Under the pieces are notes generated by a model, which was given only the letters and a program-made list of their open reading frames with translations, was not told the DNA's origin and made no database searches. From NCBI GenBank assembly GCA_903994635.1, contig CAJEXQ010000020.1, positions 1-37,396 of the forward strand: a stretch of 37,396 bases of DNA. The letters run 5' to 3'. Position numbers and translations under genes: made by a program. The DNA comes from an uncultured Chlorobiaceae bacterium (GTDB lineage: Bacteria; Bacteroidota; Chlorobiia; Chlorobiales; Chlorobiaceae). This document shows positions 15,866 through 25,051 of this stretch, piece after piece. Every line of letters begins with the position of its first letter. Within the stretch, counting starts at the first letter, position 1.

Positions 15866-16086
15866 CAGCGTTCAGTACCTTATTTTTTGAGCGCATCATG
15901 CTCACATAATCTTTGAAAACGTTGTACCTGAGTAATCAGCTCAACACACAGCGTTTGACTGGAATTGCTGAATGTTACAAAAGGCAAGTACCGCACGATA
16001 CTGAAATCTTTGGTAAAAACCGCATCTCGGAACTCCATGGCACCGCTTTGTGGGGATCCGAATACTCTATTATCCGTAAAGAAGTT

Positions 16087-16815
16087 ATGTCATTATATTC
16101 TGAATTTGCCCCGTGGTATGAACAGCTTTTTCCGTTCCGTGAAGAGGTTTATCTCTTCCTTTGCGAACATGTTGGTACTTCGGGAAGTAGTATCCTTGAT
16201 GCCGGATGTGGGCCGGGTCACTATTGCGCGAGGTTTCAGCGTGATGGTTTCCGCTCAACAGGTATTGATCTCGATTCGAAGATGATTGATGAGGCAGTGA
16301 CCTCCTTTCCCGACTCAGAATTCTTCTGTATGAGCATTGAAGATGTTGCATCATTGCATCGTTCGTTCCGTTTGATCTCTTCCACAGGCAATGTGGTGGC
16401 CCATCTTCCACCTGCCCGATTTTCAGCGTTTCTTCAGGATGTATATGCTGCTCTTGAACCGGGAGGTTGCTGGATTTTTCAGGTGGTGAACTGGGACTAT
16501 ATTCTTAGGCTTGCTGAGTACCGTTTTCCGGTCAAAACTGTTGATGATGGTTCGGTAGCCTTTTATCGCCGCTATCCGGTTATTTCTCAGGAACGTGTCA
16601 TTTTTGATGTCGAGCTTGTTTCAGGTGGCCAGAAGGTTTTCAATGAGCAGACAACACTCTATCCTCTCACTGTCGACAATTTTCTTCAACGGCATCGCGA
16701 CGTTGGATTCTCTCTGACTGGCATGTATGCCGGTTTTGATAAAACACCTTTTAACAGAGATCGTGATTCCGGCCTTGTGATGGTGTTTATGAAGGAGCGG
16801 GGGAGTTCAGTATAA
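16087..16815 (+). CDS. Class I SAM-dependent methyltransferase
   Basis: A 242-residue protein. Motif I ILDAGCGPGHYC at about residues 36-47, a motif II acidic residue in GIDLDSKMI (about 58-66), and LEPGGCWIFQVVNWD (about 134-148) mark a class I methyltransferase of the type acting on small molecules. Substrate unknown. The frame is open back to a TTG at 15913, but MSLYSEFAPWYEQLFPF is the usual beginning in this family and 16087 is the first ATG, so I start there; the ribosome site (AAAGAAG) is very close to it. It diverges from hsdM. Confidence 0.75.
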   Translation: MSLYSEFAPWYEQLFPFREEVYLFLCEHVGTSGSSILDAGCGPGHYCARFQRDGFRSTGIDLDSKMIDEAVTSFPDSEFFCMSIEDVASLHRSFRLISSTGNVVAHLPPARFSAFLQDVYAALEPGGCWIFQVVNWDYILRLAEYRFPVKTVDDGSVAFYRRYPVISQERVIFDVELVSGGQKVFNEQTTLYPLTVDNFLQRHRDVGFSLTGMYAGFDKTPFNRDRDSGLVMVFMKERGSSV

Positions 16816-16874
16816 TTTGTTGTCGCAATCATGGATCTGCGAAAATCTATGAGAGCAACGGTACTTGATATTTT

Positions 16875-16962
16875 ATTGCTGCTTTTCTGGAGAACGCTCA
16901 AGAGTCGAACTTGAGCTTGGGGGAGGTAACTCGCCGATTTCGTCCAGAAAGATGGTGCCACT
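16875..16962 (-). pseudogene. Remnant of a sigma-54-dependent activator (NtrC-type AAA+)
   Basis: The minus strand carries GTIFLDEIGELP (the Walker B segment of NtrC-type activators) and, in another frame, QAQVRLLSVLQK, which normally follows directly. Together about 25 codons with a frameshift between. Nothing else of the protein is present in the 300-base gap. Confidence 0.7.
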
Positions 16963-17061
16963 TGAGTTTATGAGTACTTCACTCTAATTCCAGGTGGTAC
17001 TTTTTTTGGGGGATTACGTCACTAAAAATATCTCAAGATGCTGAGCTGTTTATTTTATTTT

Positions 17062-17103
17062 GAATTTATTCGTTTTTGAATAAATTCACTAATGAATAAA
17101 TTC
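17062..17103. promoter_or_regulatory. Three evenly spaced operator-like repeats
   Basis: GAATTTATTC (17062-17071), GAATAAATTC (17078-17087) and GAATAAATTC again (17094-17103). The first two form a perfect inverted repeat with a 6-bp centre, the third repeats the second. Starts are exactly 16 bases apart. They end 18 bases before the ATG of the ATPase gene. The layout suggests a repressor or activator binding array controlling the two-ATPase operon. Confidence 0.6.
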
Positions 17104-17121
17104 TAATCACGGAGAGCTGTT

Positions 17122-18339
17122 ATGAAACTTGGCAACCCCGCAACCGGAGAGGACTTTTTTGGTCGTACACAGGAACTGGGTGACCTTTGGCGCTACATGG
17201 AAACAGACCACATCCGCTTTCCAGGTGTACGTCGTCTTGGCAAGACCTCCATTCTAAAACGATTAGAAGAAGATGCGGCTGAGCATGGCCTTATGGCCCG
17301 GTGGCTGGATGTTTCGAACATCAATTCGGCACAGGGTTTCGTTGATCTCCTTGATCGGGCGTTTCCAGAAAGAAACATTGGACGCTTTCTTTCTGACAGA
17401 TCGCAGCAGGTGGGTAGCTGGTTCAAGATCATCCGTAAGGTAGAGGTTAACCTGCCCGATGAGGTTGGTGGCGGCGGTTTCGGCTTCGAATTAGGCGGTG
17501 ACGCAGCGCCGGAGTGGCAAAAGGTGGCCAATATCCTGCATTCAAGGTTGCGCAATCAGCCACTGCTGATACTGCTCGACGAGTTTCCCCTCATGCTGGA
17601 AAAGCTCATTCAGGGGGATCGTCAAGAGGCTGTGCAAATTCTCGCATGGCTTCGTATCTGGCGGCAGTCGCCGGGTAGCTGCCGCTTCGTTTTCACGGGC
17701 TCCATCGGCCTGCAATCTCTTCTGGAGCGTTATGACCTCGGTGAAACCATGAATGACTGCTTTTCCTATCCCCTGGGGCCGTACAAGCCGGTTGACGCAC
17801 GGGGCCTGTGGCACTATTTCGCCCCGATTACAGACGAGATCCCCTGGGAGGTAGGGGAACCGGTGATTGATCATGCACTGAGCCGGGTCGGCTGGCTGTC
17901 GCCCTATTTTCTCTGCCTGCTGCTCGATGAGAGTATACGTGCAGCACGGGAGCGACGGCAGGAGTTGCCCTCCGAAGCAACAAGCGAAGCGCGCATCGAG
18001 ATTGATGACGTTGATGACGCTTACGAGAAACTGCTTGCCGAGCGTTCCCGCTTCCACCATTGGGAAAAGCGCCTCAAGGAGGCCCTGGCGCCCGGCGACC
18101 TGGATTTCTGCATCAGCCTGCTCAACCATCTTTCCCGCCGTCCTGAAGGGCTCACACTTGATGAGTTGAGCAGCCGTTTTGCCCGGAAAGAGCCCGATCC
18201 CGACCGCTGTGCAAGGCGGCTGCAAGAGCTGTTGGTGCTCCTGACCGACGAAGGCTATACCAGCACGCCTGACGGCAACAGGCGTGTCCAGTTTCTTTCA
18301 TTTCCTTTACGCGATTGGTGGAACCGAAACCATGTCTGA
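17122..18339 (+). CDS. Archaeal-type AAA/MNS ATPase
   Basis: A 405-residue protein. It opens with an FFGRTQELGDLWRYM box typical of the archaeal ATPase family (PF01637), then the P-loop GVRRLGKTS (residues 35-43), Walker B LLILLDEFP (about 147-155; Asp153) and a sensor FTGSIGL (about 194). The C-terminal third has a winged-helix-like segment ending in RVQFLSFPLRDWWNR. Such STAND-related ATPases are standalone in many bacteria and their role is mostly unknown. A GAGAG ribosome site precedes the ATG. It overlaps the next gene by 8 bases, so the two are co-translated. High GC, unlike the AT-rich upstream spacer. Confidence 0.85.
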   Translation: MKLGNPATGEDFFGRTQELGDLWRYMETDHIRFPGVRRLGKTSILKRLEEDAAEHGLMARWLDVSNINSAQGFVDLLDRAFPERNIGRFLSDRSQQVGSWFKIIRKVEVNLPDEVGGGGFGFELGGDAAPEWQKVANILHSRLRNQPLLILLDEFPLMLEKLIQGDRQEAVQILAWLRIWRQSPGSCRFVFTGSIGLQSLLERYDLGETMNDCFSYPLGPYKPVDARGLWHYFAPITDEIPWEVGEPVIDHALSRVGWLSPYFLCLLLDESIRAARERRQELPSEATSEARIEIDDVDDAYEKLLAERSRFHHWEKRLKEALAPGDLDFCISLLNHLSRRPEGLTLDELSSRFARKEPDPDRCARRLQELLVLLTDEGYTSTPDGNRRVQFLSFPLRDWWNRNHV

Positions 18340-20890
18340 CACTCTTTCAACGTATAGCCAGCCTGCCGGCGGATTTGCCGCTATCAGCAAGTATAACCCG
18401 CATCTTTGGAGTGCGGAGCAGTTGCGCGCCATTTTTGTTGCCCGTAAAAACGAACTGGCCGACTTGCAGCACACCCTGCGCACGACGCCGCCCGGTACGG
18501 TGGGCCAGCATGTTTTGCTGGTCGGCGCCCGGGGCATGGGTAAATCTACCCTCATGCGGCGTCTCGCTCTGGCCGTGGAAGATGATCCCGACCTGTCTAT
18601 CGCCTGGCTGCCCCTGCGCTTTCCGGAAGAGCAATACACGGTGGCTACGCTCGGCCAGTTCTGGGCCAACGTGCTCGACAGTCTGGCCGATGCCCTGCAA
18701 CACCTGGGGCTGCCCGTCAACGAGCTGGATGCCGCCGCAGAACGCATCGCCGCCCTGCCCGCCGCCGAGCAGGCCGCTGCCTGCATGGCCGCCATTGACC
18801 GTTGCGCCGACGAACGCCGCCAGCGCCTGCTCCTTTTGGTTGATAACACCGATCTCTTGCTCCACAACATCGGTCGCGACGCCCACTGGGCGCTGCGCGC
18901 CACACTGCAAAGCAATCCCCGCCTCTTCTGGGTCGGCGGCAGCTACCAGAGCCTGGAAGCGGACAGTAACTACCACGATGCCTTCCTCGACTTTTTTCGC
19001 GTCATCACCCTGCGCCCCCTGCGTCTTGAAGAGATGGCCCTGGCGCTCCAGGCTCTTGCCGAAACCTTTGGCGGCTCCGTGGCGCACCAGGAGATGGAAC
19101 GGCAACTTGCCGCCCAGCCGGAGCGACTGCCAACCCTGCGCCAGCTCTCCGGCGGCAATCCGCGCACCACGGTCATGCTCTACGAGATTCTCGCCAACGG
19201 CCAGAATGGCAGTGTTCGCAGCGACCTGGAAGCCCTGCTCGACAACATGACGCCACTCTACAAGGCACGCATGGATGCCCTGGCCGATCTGCCGCGCAAG
19301 CTCTTTGCCCACATTCTGGAGCATTGGGCCCCGATCTCTCTTGGCGCGCTGGCGGCGGTTTCCCAGGTGCCGAATACCAGCATCAGCCCGCAACTGAAGC
19401 GTCTTGAACTGGACGGGTTGATCGAGAAGAGCAGCCTGCATGGCACCACCCGCAGCGGCTACCAGGCAGCCGAGCGCTTTTTCAATATCTGGTACCTGAT
19501 GCGTTTTTCCTCTCGCCGGCAGCGCAGCCGTCTTACCTGGCTGGTGGAGTTCATGCGCCTCTGGTTCAGCAGCGACGAACTCTCTACCCTTGCCCAACAG
19601 CGGATGGAGGGTGGCCACGTCGCCTTGCGCTCAAACCATGACCAGGAATACGACCGGGCCCTGGCTGATGCCCTGCCGTTTCAGTCGCCCGAACGCCACG
19701 CCCTGCGCTGGTCGCTCCTCAAAGAACTGAAGGCAAACCGCAGCCAGTTGGCCGAGCTCTTCGACATGGAGGGCGCTGACGCCGATTTCAGGGGCGCTGA
19801 CGACTACCTTCGCCGTCTGGCCGAGCTGCCAGCACGGTTGCGCCAATGCCCCCATGCGGCAACCGAAGAAGAGAAAACCCGCTGGGTGGAAGCAGTGCTC
19901 GGATCGATCAAATTGAGCCTGGCCGAGAAAGAGAGCATGGCCAAATCGGCAGCAGGTTTAAGCCGCTCTCAATACGACGAACTGTTGAAGGTGTTTGGCC
20001 AAGAGCGCAGTGAATTGGAAAAGAGGTTTGGCGCTGCTGCCGTGCAAGCTGTGCGCAGCGCCGTGCTCAACCAGGACTTCTTTCCGGACATGCCTGACTC
20101 ACACCTCGCTTACGAGCAAATTCAGACTCGTTTCTCCGACGAGAGAGAGGCTTTGCTTTTGGTCAGCGAGCGGTTTTACAACATGCATGAAGATGTGTGG
20201 TGCTATAAGGCCCAGATACTTGCCCAGGCAGCCTGGCCGCAAAATGCGGAAATTGCGTTTCGATGCGCCTGGTTGCTGCATTACCGTCTCGGTCGTTATG
20301 AAGAAGCTGAAGCGGCCTATCGCCAGGCCATAGCCCTCGACGAGAAGTTTGCGTACCCCTGGAATAACTTGGGCAATCTGTTGGCTGATCAACTCGGCCG
20401 CTATGAAGAAGCGGAAGCTGCCTATCGTCAGGCTATCGCCCTCGACGATAAGTTGGCTTACCCTTTGGGAAATCTTGCCCGGTTGCTGGCGCGGCTTGGG
20501 CGCCATGCGGAAGCGGAGCTGTTCTATCGTGAAACAGTTAAGGCCACCACGGACGATCAGCAGCTATTCCTGCAAGCGCATCTCTTCCTCGGTAACCGAC
20601 AGTTGGCCATGGATGCCTTGCAGGCCCTGGCTACGGCGGCGCAGGGTGGCGACCAACTGGCGTTTTTCCGCATCAAAGAGCAGGTCTGGGAGTGCCACGA
20701 GCTTGGCCTGGGCGAGCGCCTGGCCGACTGGATGGCGGAGAGCGCAACGGCGGGCTTCCTTGCCCCCTTTATTCAGACGCTCTACACCCTTGCGGGCGCG
20801 AAGGGGAAATTGCGCGACCTGCCTCTGGAAAGCCAGCAGATGGCGGACGAGATTGTGCGCCTGGCCCGCTTGCGGCAAGAGAAGAAGTAA
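18332..20890 (+). CDS. STAND-like ATPase with winged helix and C-terminal TPRs
   Basis: An 852-residue protein. P-loop GARGMGKST at residues 65-73, Walker B LLLLVDNTD with Asp171, a sensor RLFWVGGS region (about 195), a winged-helix segment around 345-390 (LGALAAVSQVPNTSISPQLK), a long helical middle, then at about 640-740 three tetratricopeptide-like units (LGRYEEAEAAYRQAIALD twice, a degenerate third). This is the NOD-like plan: sensor repeats on an ATPase switch. The frame is open upstream, but ATG 18332 overlaps the previous stop and gives the best start. No enzymatic effector domain is visible, so if this is a defence switch the effector must be a partner, possibly the membrane protein encoded next. 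Confidence 0.85.
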   Translation: MSDTLSTYSQPAGGFAAISKYNPHLWSAEQLRAIFVARKNELADLQHTLRTTPPGTVGQHVLLVGARGMGKSTLMRRLALAVEDDPDLSIAWLPLRFPEEQYTVATLGQFWANVLDSLADALQHLGLPVNELDAAAERIAALPAAEQAAACMAAIDRCADERRQRLLLLVDNTDLLLHNIGRDAHWALRATLQSNPRLFWVGGSYQSLEADSNYHDAFLDFFRVITLRPLRLEEMALALQALAETFGGSVAHQEMERQLAAQPERLPTLRQLSGGNPRTTVMLYEILANGQNGSVRSDLEALLDNMTPLYKARMDALADLPRKLFAHILEHWAPISLGALAAVSQVPNTSISPQLKRLELDGLIEKSSLHGTTRSGYQAAERFFNIWYLMRFSSRRQRSRLTWLVEFMRLWFSSDELSTLAQQRMEGGHVALRSNHDQEYDRALADALPFQSPERHALRWSLLKELKANRSQLAELFDMEGADADFRGADDYLRRLAELPARLRQCPHAATEEEKTRWVEAVLGSIKLSLAEKESMAKSAAGLSRSQYDELLKVFGQERSELEKRFGAAAVQAVRSAVLNQDFFPDMPDSHLAYEQIQTRFSDEREALLLVSERFYNMHEDVWCYKAQILAQAAWPQNAEIAFRCAWLLHYRLGRYEEAEAAYRQAIALDEKFAYPWNNLGNLLADQLGRYEEAEAAYRQAIALDDKLAYPLGNLARLLARLGRHAEAELFYRETVKATTDDQQLFLQAHLFLGNRQLAMDALQALATAAQGGDQLAFFRIKEQVWECHELGLGERLADWMAESATAGFLAPFIQTLYTLAGAKGKLRDLPLESQQMADEIVRLARLRQEKK

Positions 20891-20938
20891 CTTTGACGAT
20901 TAAAATCGGTCACATCCATACATCACAGCTAAAAAATT

Positions 20939-21343
20939 ATGATAGCAAGAACGATACTGAAAGTTGCATCTCAGATTCCATGGGATAAGGTGATTGAACT
21001 TGCCCCCTCAGTTGCAGAGAGGGCGGGAACTCTCTGGAAGAGCATTAAAGGCAAAAACAAGCGTCAGTCAGTTGAAGAGAGCTTGGTGTATTCCTCATAC
21101 AGCACAGAGTTGTCGGAGAGTGATCTGCTGAAAGCTCGATTGGAGAGGCTGGAAGAGAGAGCAGGGAGTTTGGAGGAGCAAATTCAGGCATCCGCTGGTT
21201 TGCTTAAAACGTTAGCCGAACAGAATTCGTCGCTGGTGCAACGGATTGAGCTGCATCGAATCCGTCTTCTTCGTCAATCTCTCTTTTTTGCCGGAGTTGG
21301 CGCTGTGTTGGCAGGAATGATAGTTTATCTCTTTATTCGGTAG
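20939..21343 (+). CDS. Small coiled-coil protein with C-terminal membrane anchor
   Basis: A 134-residue protein: N-terminal amphipathic region (WDKVIELAPSVAERAGTLWK), a charged heptad-rich stretch at about 60-108 likely to be a coiled coil, and one hydrophobic segment at about 113-132 (LFFAGVGAVLAGMIVYLF) ending right at the C-terminus. It lies 48 bases after the STAND-like gene on the same strand, without an obvious terminator between. Tail-anchored helical proteins of this size are candidate membrane effectors or scaffolds. No family recognised with certainty. Confidence 0.7.
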   Translation: MIARTILKVASQIPWDKVIELAPSVAERAGTLWKSIKGKNKRQSVEESLVYSSYSTELSESDLLKARLERLEERAGSLEEQIQASAGLLKTLAEQNSSLVQRIELHRIRLLRQSLFFAGVGAVLAGMIVYLFIR

Positions 21344-21356
21344 TGAGTTACTGACG

Positions 21357-22574
21357 ATGCCCCCTATGCTCCTTTCCCATAAAAAAAGTGAAATTCCACA
21401 ATTGGGATTTGCCGAATTCATTTCACTGACGGCGATGATGATGTCGCTGGTCGCCCTCTCCGTCGATACGATGCTGCCCGCCCTCTCGGAAATAGGCAGG
21501 GATCTCGGAGCCAGCGACAACAACCGTTCACAGCTCATTATCTCCCTGTACTTTTTTGGAATGGCTGCCGGTCAACTGCTCTACGGTCCGGTTTCGGACA
21601 ATACGGGACGCAAACCGGCTATTTATCTGGGTTATGGACTCTTCATAACCGGCTGTCTGCTCTCACTCTTCGCCACAACCCTGAACGTCATGCTGGCAGG
21701 GAGATTCCTTCAGGGATTCGGAACGGCTGGCCCCCGCATTGTCTCGATTGCCATCGTTCGCGACCGTTACGAGGGGAGTTCCATGGCCCGCGTTATGTCC
21801 TTTGTGATGACGGTTTTTATTATTGTCCCCATTATCGCTCCAGCCCTCGGACAGGGTGTGCTGTTACTTGCAGGATGGCGTGCTATTTTCGCCTCATTTC
21901 TCATTCTGGCTTTGATCACGCTTGTCTGGTTTATCCTTCGTCAGCCAGAAACCCTGACGAAAGAAAAAAGAGTTCCGTTTTCGTTCAAACCGGTCATTGG
22001 CTCCGTGATGATTATTTTCAGCAACCGCCATGCAATCGGCTATACAGTAACCGCCGGTCTTGTCAACGGCTTTTTTCTCGGCTACCTCAATTCAGCGCAG
22101 CAGATTTTCCAGGAGGAGTATGCGCTTGGAGCGGCGTTTCCTCTCTATTTTGCCGCTCTTGCACTCTCGATAGGCGGCGCATCTCTCTTCAATGCCCGGT
22201 TTGTGCTGCACCACACCATGCAGTCACTTTCAAAACGTGCGCTCCTCTCAATCACCGTACTCTCTGCCGGTTTCTCTCTTTTCGCGCTTTGGAGTCATGG
22301 CCAGCCGCCGCTCTGGACGCTCGTGGCATACCTTTTCGCCGCGTTCTTCTCCACAGGAATACTCTTCGGCAACCTCAACGCACTGGCCATGGAGCCTCTC
22401 GGAAAAATGGCCGGTATTGGATCCGGTGTGGTAGGTGCGCTCTCAACCTTTATCTCACTCATTGCAGGAACCGTCATTGGTCAGAGCTACAACGGAACCG
22501 TTCTGCCTCTCACGGCAGGTTTTTTCATGCTTAGTCTAGCATCGCTCGCCGCCATGCGATGGGCGGAAAAATAA
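21357..22574 (+). CDS. Bcr/CflA-type drug exporter (MFS)
   Basis: A 405-residue membrane protein with about 12 hydrophobic segments. It shows the Bcr/CflA family signature SVDTMLPALSEIG near residue 36 in the first helix and the MFS motif A variant GPVSDNTGRKP (about 77-87). Proton-driven export of antibiotics or sulfonamide-like compounds is the family role; substrate not deducible. Starts 13 bases after the coiled-coil gene; the ribosome site is weak and ATG 21366 is an alternative start. Looks intact and unrelated in function to its upstream neighbours. Confidence 0.88.
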   Translation: MPPMLLSHKKSEIPQLGFAEFISLTAMMMSLVALSVDTMLPALSEIGRDLGASDNNRSQLIISLYFFGMAAGQLLYGPVSDNTGRKPAIYLGYGLFITGCLLSLFATTLNVMLAGRFLQGFGTAGPRIVSIAIVRDRYEGSSMARVMSFVMTVFIIVPIIAPALGQGVLLLAGWRAIFASFLILALITLVWFILRQPETLTKEKRVPFSFKPVIGSVMIIFSNRHAIGYTVTAGLVNGFFLGYLNSAQQIFQEEYALGAAFPLYFAALALSIGGASLFNARFVLHHTMQSLSKRALLSITVLSAGFSLFALWSHGQPPLWTLVAYLFAAFFSTGILFGNLNALAMEPLGKMAGIGSGVVGALSTFISLIAGTVIGQSYNGTVLPLTAGFFMLSLASLAAMRWAEK

Positions 22575-23063
22575 ACTGGCAAGAGTCAGATTTTGAAAGT
22601 ATTGAGTATATTTTATTCGTTGCCGAATGACTTTTGTATTTTTATCCCGATTCTGTGCTGATTCTTGCATGGAATTGCGGTCTTGATGAGCAATACCTCT
22701 CACCGCTTTTTTTAATGATGATGAACAAGGAGAGTGCACACGAAGGGAACTCTGTCCTGGCCGGATCCTCAAGAGGTCGAGGCGTTTAATACGCTCTTTG
22801 ATCAATCGCCATCGACAATTACGGCAGAGATACCGGTTCCTCTCTGGCTCTTCTCTGACGATGGCGTGCCAAAGTTTGTTACGGCACAGGGGCGTGAAAA
22901 GCCTGATTTTTTTGATAACCGCCCCCTGTTTTCTACCTTTCCAGAAAGGCAAGGTGACTATCGATCTGGATGATATTTTGCAGTAATTAGTGAAAGGTTT
23001 TCCGTCAATAAGGATACCCCTATGCCGCATACGAGCGCAAAGTAGCATGGTTCGGGCAAAGTC
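22575..23063. other. 489-base gap, no confident gene
   Basis: Between two convergent genes. A GTG-started plus-strand frame at 22734-22973 (PQEVEAFNTLFDQSPSTITA near its start) and another overlapping frame ending QKGKVTIDLDDILQ at about 22986 could be a small frameshifted gene, since the second frame reads on plausibly from the first. I recognise neither. A minus frame covers the same bases. I see no hairpin followed by a T-run. Confidence 0.3.
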
Positions 23064-23861
23064 TCACTTTTTGCGAGCGATAATCCGGCCTCTGCCCACC
23101 TTGCCTGCCGCTGAGGCATTGCGCCAGAGGGTAATGCCGCGTACTACTTCGTCATACATTTCCTGACCATAGTTGTCCAAAATCCCTTGACGAAACTCGT
23201 TTTGCACGTTGTCAAGGTAGAGTTGAATATGTCTCGCAAAATCGGGAGAGAGGTCCTCCTTCTCGATCACCGTCAGCCCGGCAGTTTCGGCCAGTGTTGC
23301 ATAACCATCGAGTGTCTCCATCGAGGGAAAAACCATAAATGTATAGAGAGCTTGCCATTCATCGTTGGCCATTGAGCCGATCTCCAGCCAGTCGGTAAAC
23401 GCAAGGATGCCGCCCGGTTTCAAGACACGGGCACACTCCTCAATGAGCCGTTTTTTATCAGTGATGTAGCACCAGGCATCCTGTCCCCAGACCACATCGA
23501 AGCTCTTTGCCCGAAAAGGCATGTCGAGAGCGTTTCCCAGCTTGTATTCGACCTTCTCATCCAGCCCGGCTTGCCTTGTTCGGGAGATGGCCTCCGTGTG
23601 CATCCGTTGGGTTGCATCCAGGCCTGTGACGCAGCAGCCATGGTTTTGAGCCAAATGACGAGCCGGGCCACCCAGCGCACTGCAAACATCGAGCACATGG
23701 TTTTCCGCATTGACTCCGGCTTTTTGCGCCAGAATGTCGGTCTCTTGTTTACCTCCCACATGAATTTCTTCGCCCATAAGCATCTCCCAAAGGATCCCGC
23801 CAGGGCCATCGTAGACTTCATTGACGTTTTCAATCGTGACATCAAGTTTGTTTCCACTCAT
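23064..23861 (-). CDS. SAM-dependent methyltransferase (UbiE/glycine-sarcosine type)
   Basis: A 265-residue protein with motif I VLDVCSALGGPARHLA (about residues 56-71), VTGLDATQRMH for motif II, a GNALDMPF-x-A-K-S-F-D-V-V-W motif typical of UbiE/sarcosine methyltransferase relatives, and VLKPGGILAFTDW (about 168-180). Start ATG 23861 is preceded by AAGGAG; the longer frame upstream lacks this. It lies 110 bases downstream of the radical SAM gene on the same strand and is likely in one operon with it. Substrate unknown. Confidence 0.82.
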   Translation of the reverse strand: MSGNKLDVTIENVNEVYDGPGGILWEMLMGEEIHVGGKQETDILAQKAGVNAENHVLDVCSALGGPARHLAQNHGCCVTGLDATQRMHTEAISRTRQAGLDEKVEYKLGNALDMPFRAKSFDVVWGQDAWCYITDKKRLIEECARVLKPGGILAFTDWLEIGSMANDEWQALYTFMVFPSMETLDGYATLAETAGLTVIEKEDLSPDFARHIQLYLDNVQNEFRQGILDNYGQEMYDEVVRGITLWRNASAAGKVGRGRIIARKK

Positions 23862-23971
23862 TTGAAAATCTCCTTGTTTTCTTGTTGAGTCGCTCCAGGA
23901 TATACTCCTCCCCGAAGCTCCGCTTGTTGACAGAATTTCTAACCTTGCCGGGTCGTTGATGGTAGTACGAG

Positions 23972-25051
23972 TTACTCTTCTTGCTGCTTTTCCCGAATCA
24001 ACCAGCATTTTGGATCCAGACCATCCGCATCGCCATTGTAATGCCAGGCACTGGCCCGGCATCCCCAGCAGTGCGGGTTGTTGGTGCAGGTGTTACAGGG
24101 ATCGGGCAGGTTACAGAAATCGTGCAGATCTCCGTGGACGAGGGTGTTGCCATGTTGGGCGATGATTTCCGAGAATGGCGTTGAGCGGATATTGCCGACA
24201 CCTTCGCGGATTACCGAGCAAGGGGTCACGTCGCCAGTGAAGGTCACCGTTGCCATTGTGCCGCAGTAGTATTTATCGGTGTCCATAGCGCCGATGGTGA
24301 TGTTGTCGCCACCGTAATTGATACGGTCGCGCTCAGTATAGACTTGTTGCACTTCAGCAAGATTGGGTTCAAAGGCTCTCCACTCGGCTCCCATTCCTGA
24401 AGGATTGAACATGGTCAGGCAGGTGCGGAGTCCTTTCTCTTCAAACCACCAGCGCATCGTTTTGATGGCGTCTTCCGGTCCTTGCCGGGAAGTGTAGGTG
24501 ATGCAATTAATCATCTCTTCAGCGGGTTTGCCCAGTTCGAGCATATTTGTCACTCCTTCCACTATGGCATCGATGAAGTGATGATTACCCCCCCGATGGA
24601 GTTTGGCATAGAGTTCAGGCGTGATGGAGTCGAGGTGAACCGACACAAATCCCCCTTCGCTTACTTCATAAACCTGGGCTGCAACCTGCTTGTTTTTCAA
24701 GGGCAGTCCACTGGTCCAGACATTGTTGATCATGCCCAGCGACCGGGCATACTGCATCAACTCATACCAGTCAGGCCTGGCAAGCGGGTCGCCTCCCAAC
24801 CAGTCAATGGCCCGAATTTCCAGCGCTGCCGCATCGCCCAGCAGGCTGCGGATTTCATCCGAGGTGAGTCCGCGACTTTCGCGGGGTGTGGATCCGGCAT
24901 AACAGTAGATGCACCCCTGGTGACAGGCATCGGTGGTTTCAATTTGCAGCGCATAGAGCCTTTTCTGCTCAAAGTATTGTTTCTGCTCCTCTTCACGCCC
25001 GACGGCCAGACCTCCGTAACGACTCAAATGATTGTTGATGCAAGCGGCCAT
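23972..25051 (-). CDS. Radical SAM enzyme with C-terminal Cys-rich (SPASM-like) region
   Basis: A 359-residue protein. The radical SAM CxxxCxxC signature is C43-H-Q-G-C47-I-Y-C50, with WLGGDPL (about 83) as the GGE-like SAM contact. The last 110 residues contain YYCGTMATVTFTGDVTPC, CNLPDPCNTC and CWGCRASAWHYNG, a pattern of SPASM-type auxiliary iron-sulfur cluster ligands. Such enzymes modify peptides or small molecules; with the adjacent methyltransferase it may tailor one product. The radical SAM enzyme BciD of brown green sulfur bacteria is one known role in such organisms, but I cannot tell if this is it. ATG 25051 has AGGGAT upstream. Intact. Confidence 0.85.
   Translation of the reverse strand: MAACINNHLSRYGGLAVGREEEQKQYFEQKRLYALQIETTDACHQGCIYCYAGSTPRESRGLTSDEIRSLLGDAAALEIRAIDWLGGDPLARPDWYELMQYARSLGMINNVWTSGLPLKNKQVAAQVYEVSEGGFVSVHLDSITPELYAKLHRGGNHHFIDAIVEGVTNMLELGKPAEEMINCITYTSRQGPEDAIKTMRWWFEEKGLRTCLTMFNPSGMGAEWRAFEPNLAEVQQVYTERDRINYGGDNITIGAMDTDKYYCGTMATVTFTGDVTPCSVIREGVGNIRSTPFSEIIAQHGNTLVHGDLHDFCNLPDPCNTCTNNPHCWGCRASAWHYNGDADGLDPKCWLIREKQQEE

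Noticed and set aside
15913..16086. 58-residue N-terminal extension of the methyltransferase
   Set aside because: Starts at TTG without a ribosome site and does not resemble the family; the first ATG at 16087 matches the usual N-terminus.
18307..19618. Long minus-strand frames opposite the STAND-like ATPase gene
   Set aside because: High-GC shadow frames; the plus-strand frame carries all recognised motifs and the minus frames show none.
22536..23048. 170-codon minus-strand frame between the MFS and methyltransferase genes
   Set aside because: Overlaps the end of the MFS gene, has an Arg/Cys-rich composition with no recognisable family and no ribosome site.
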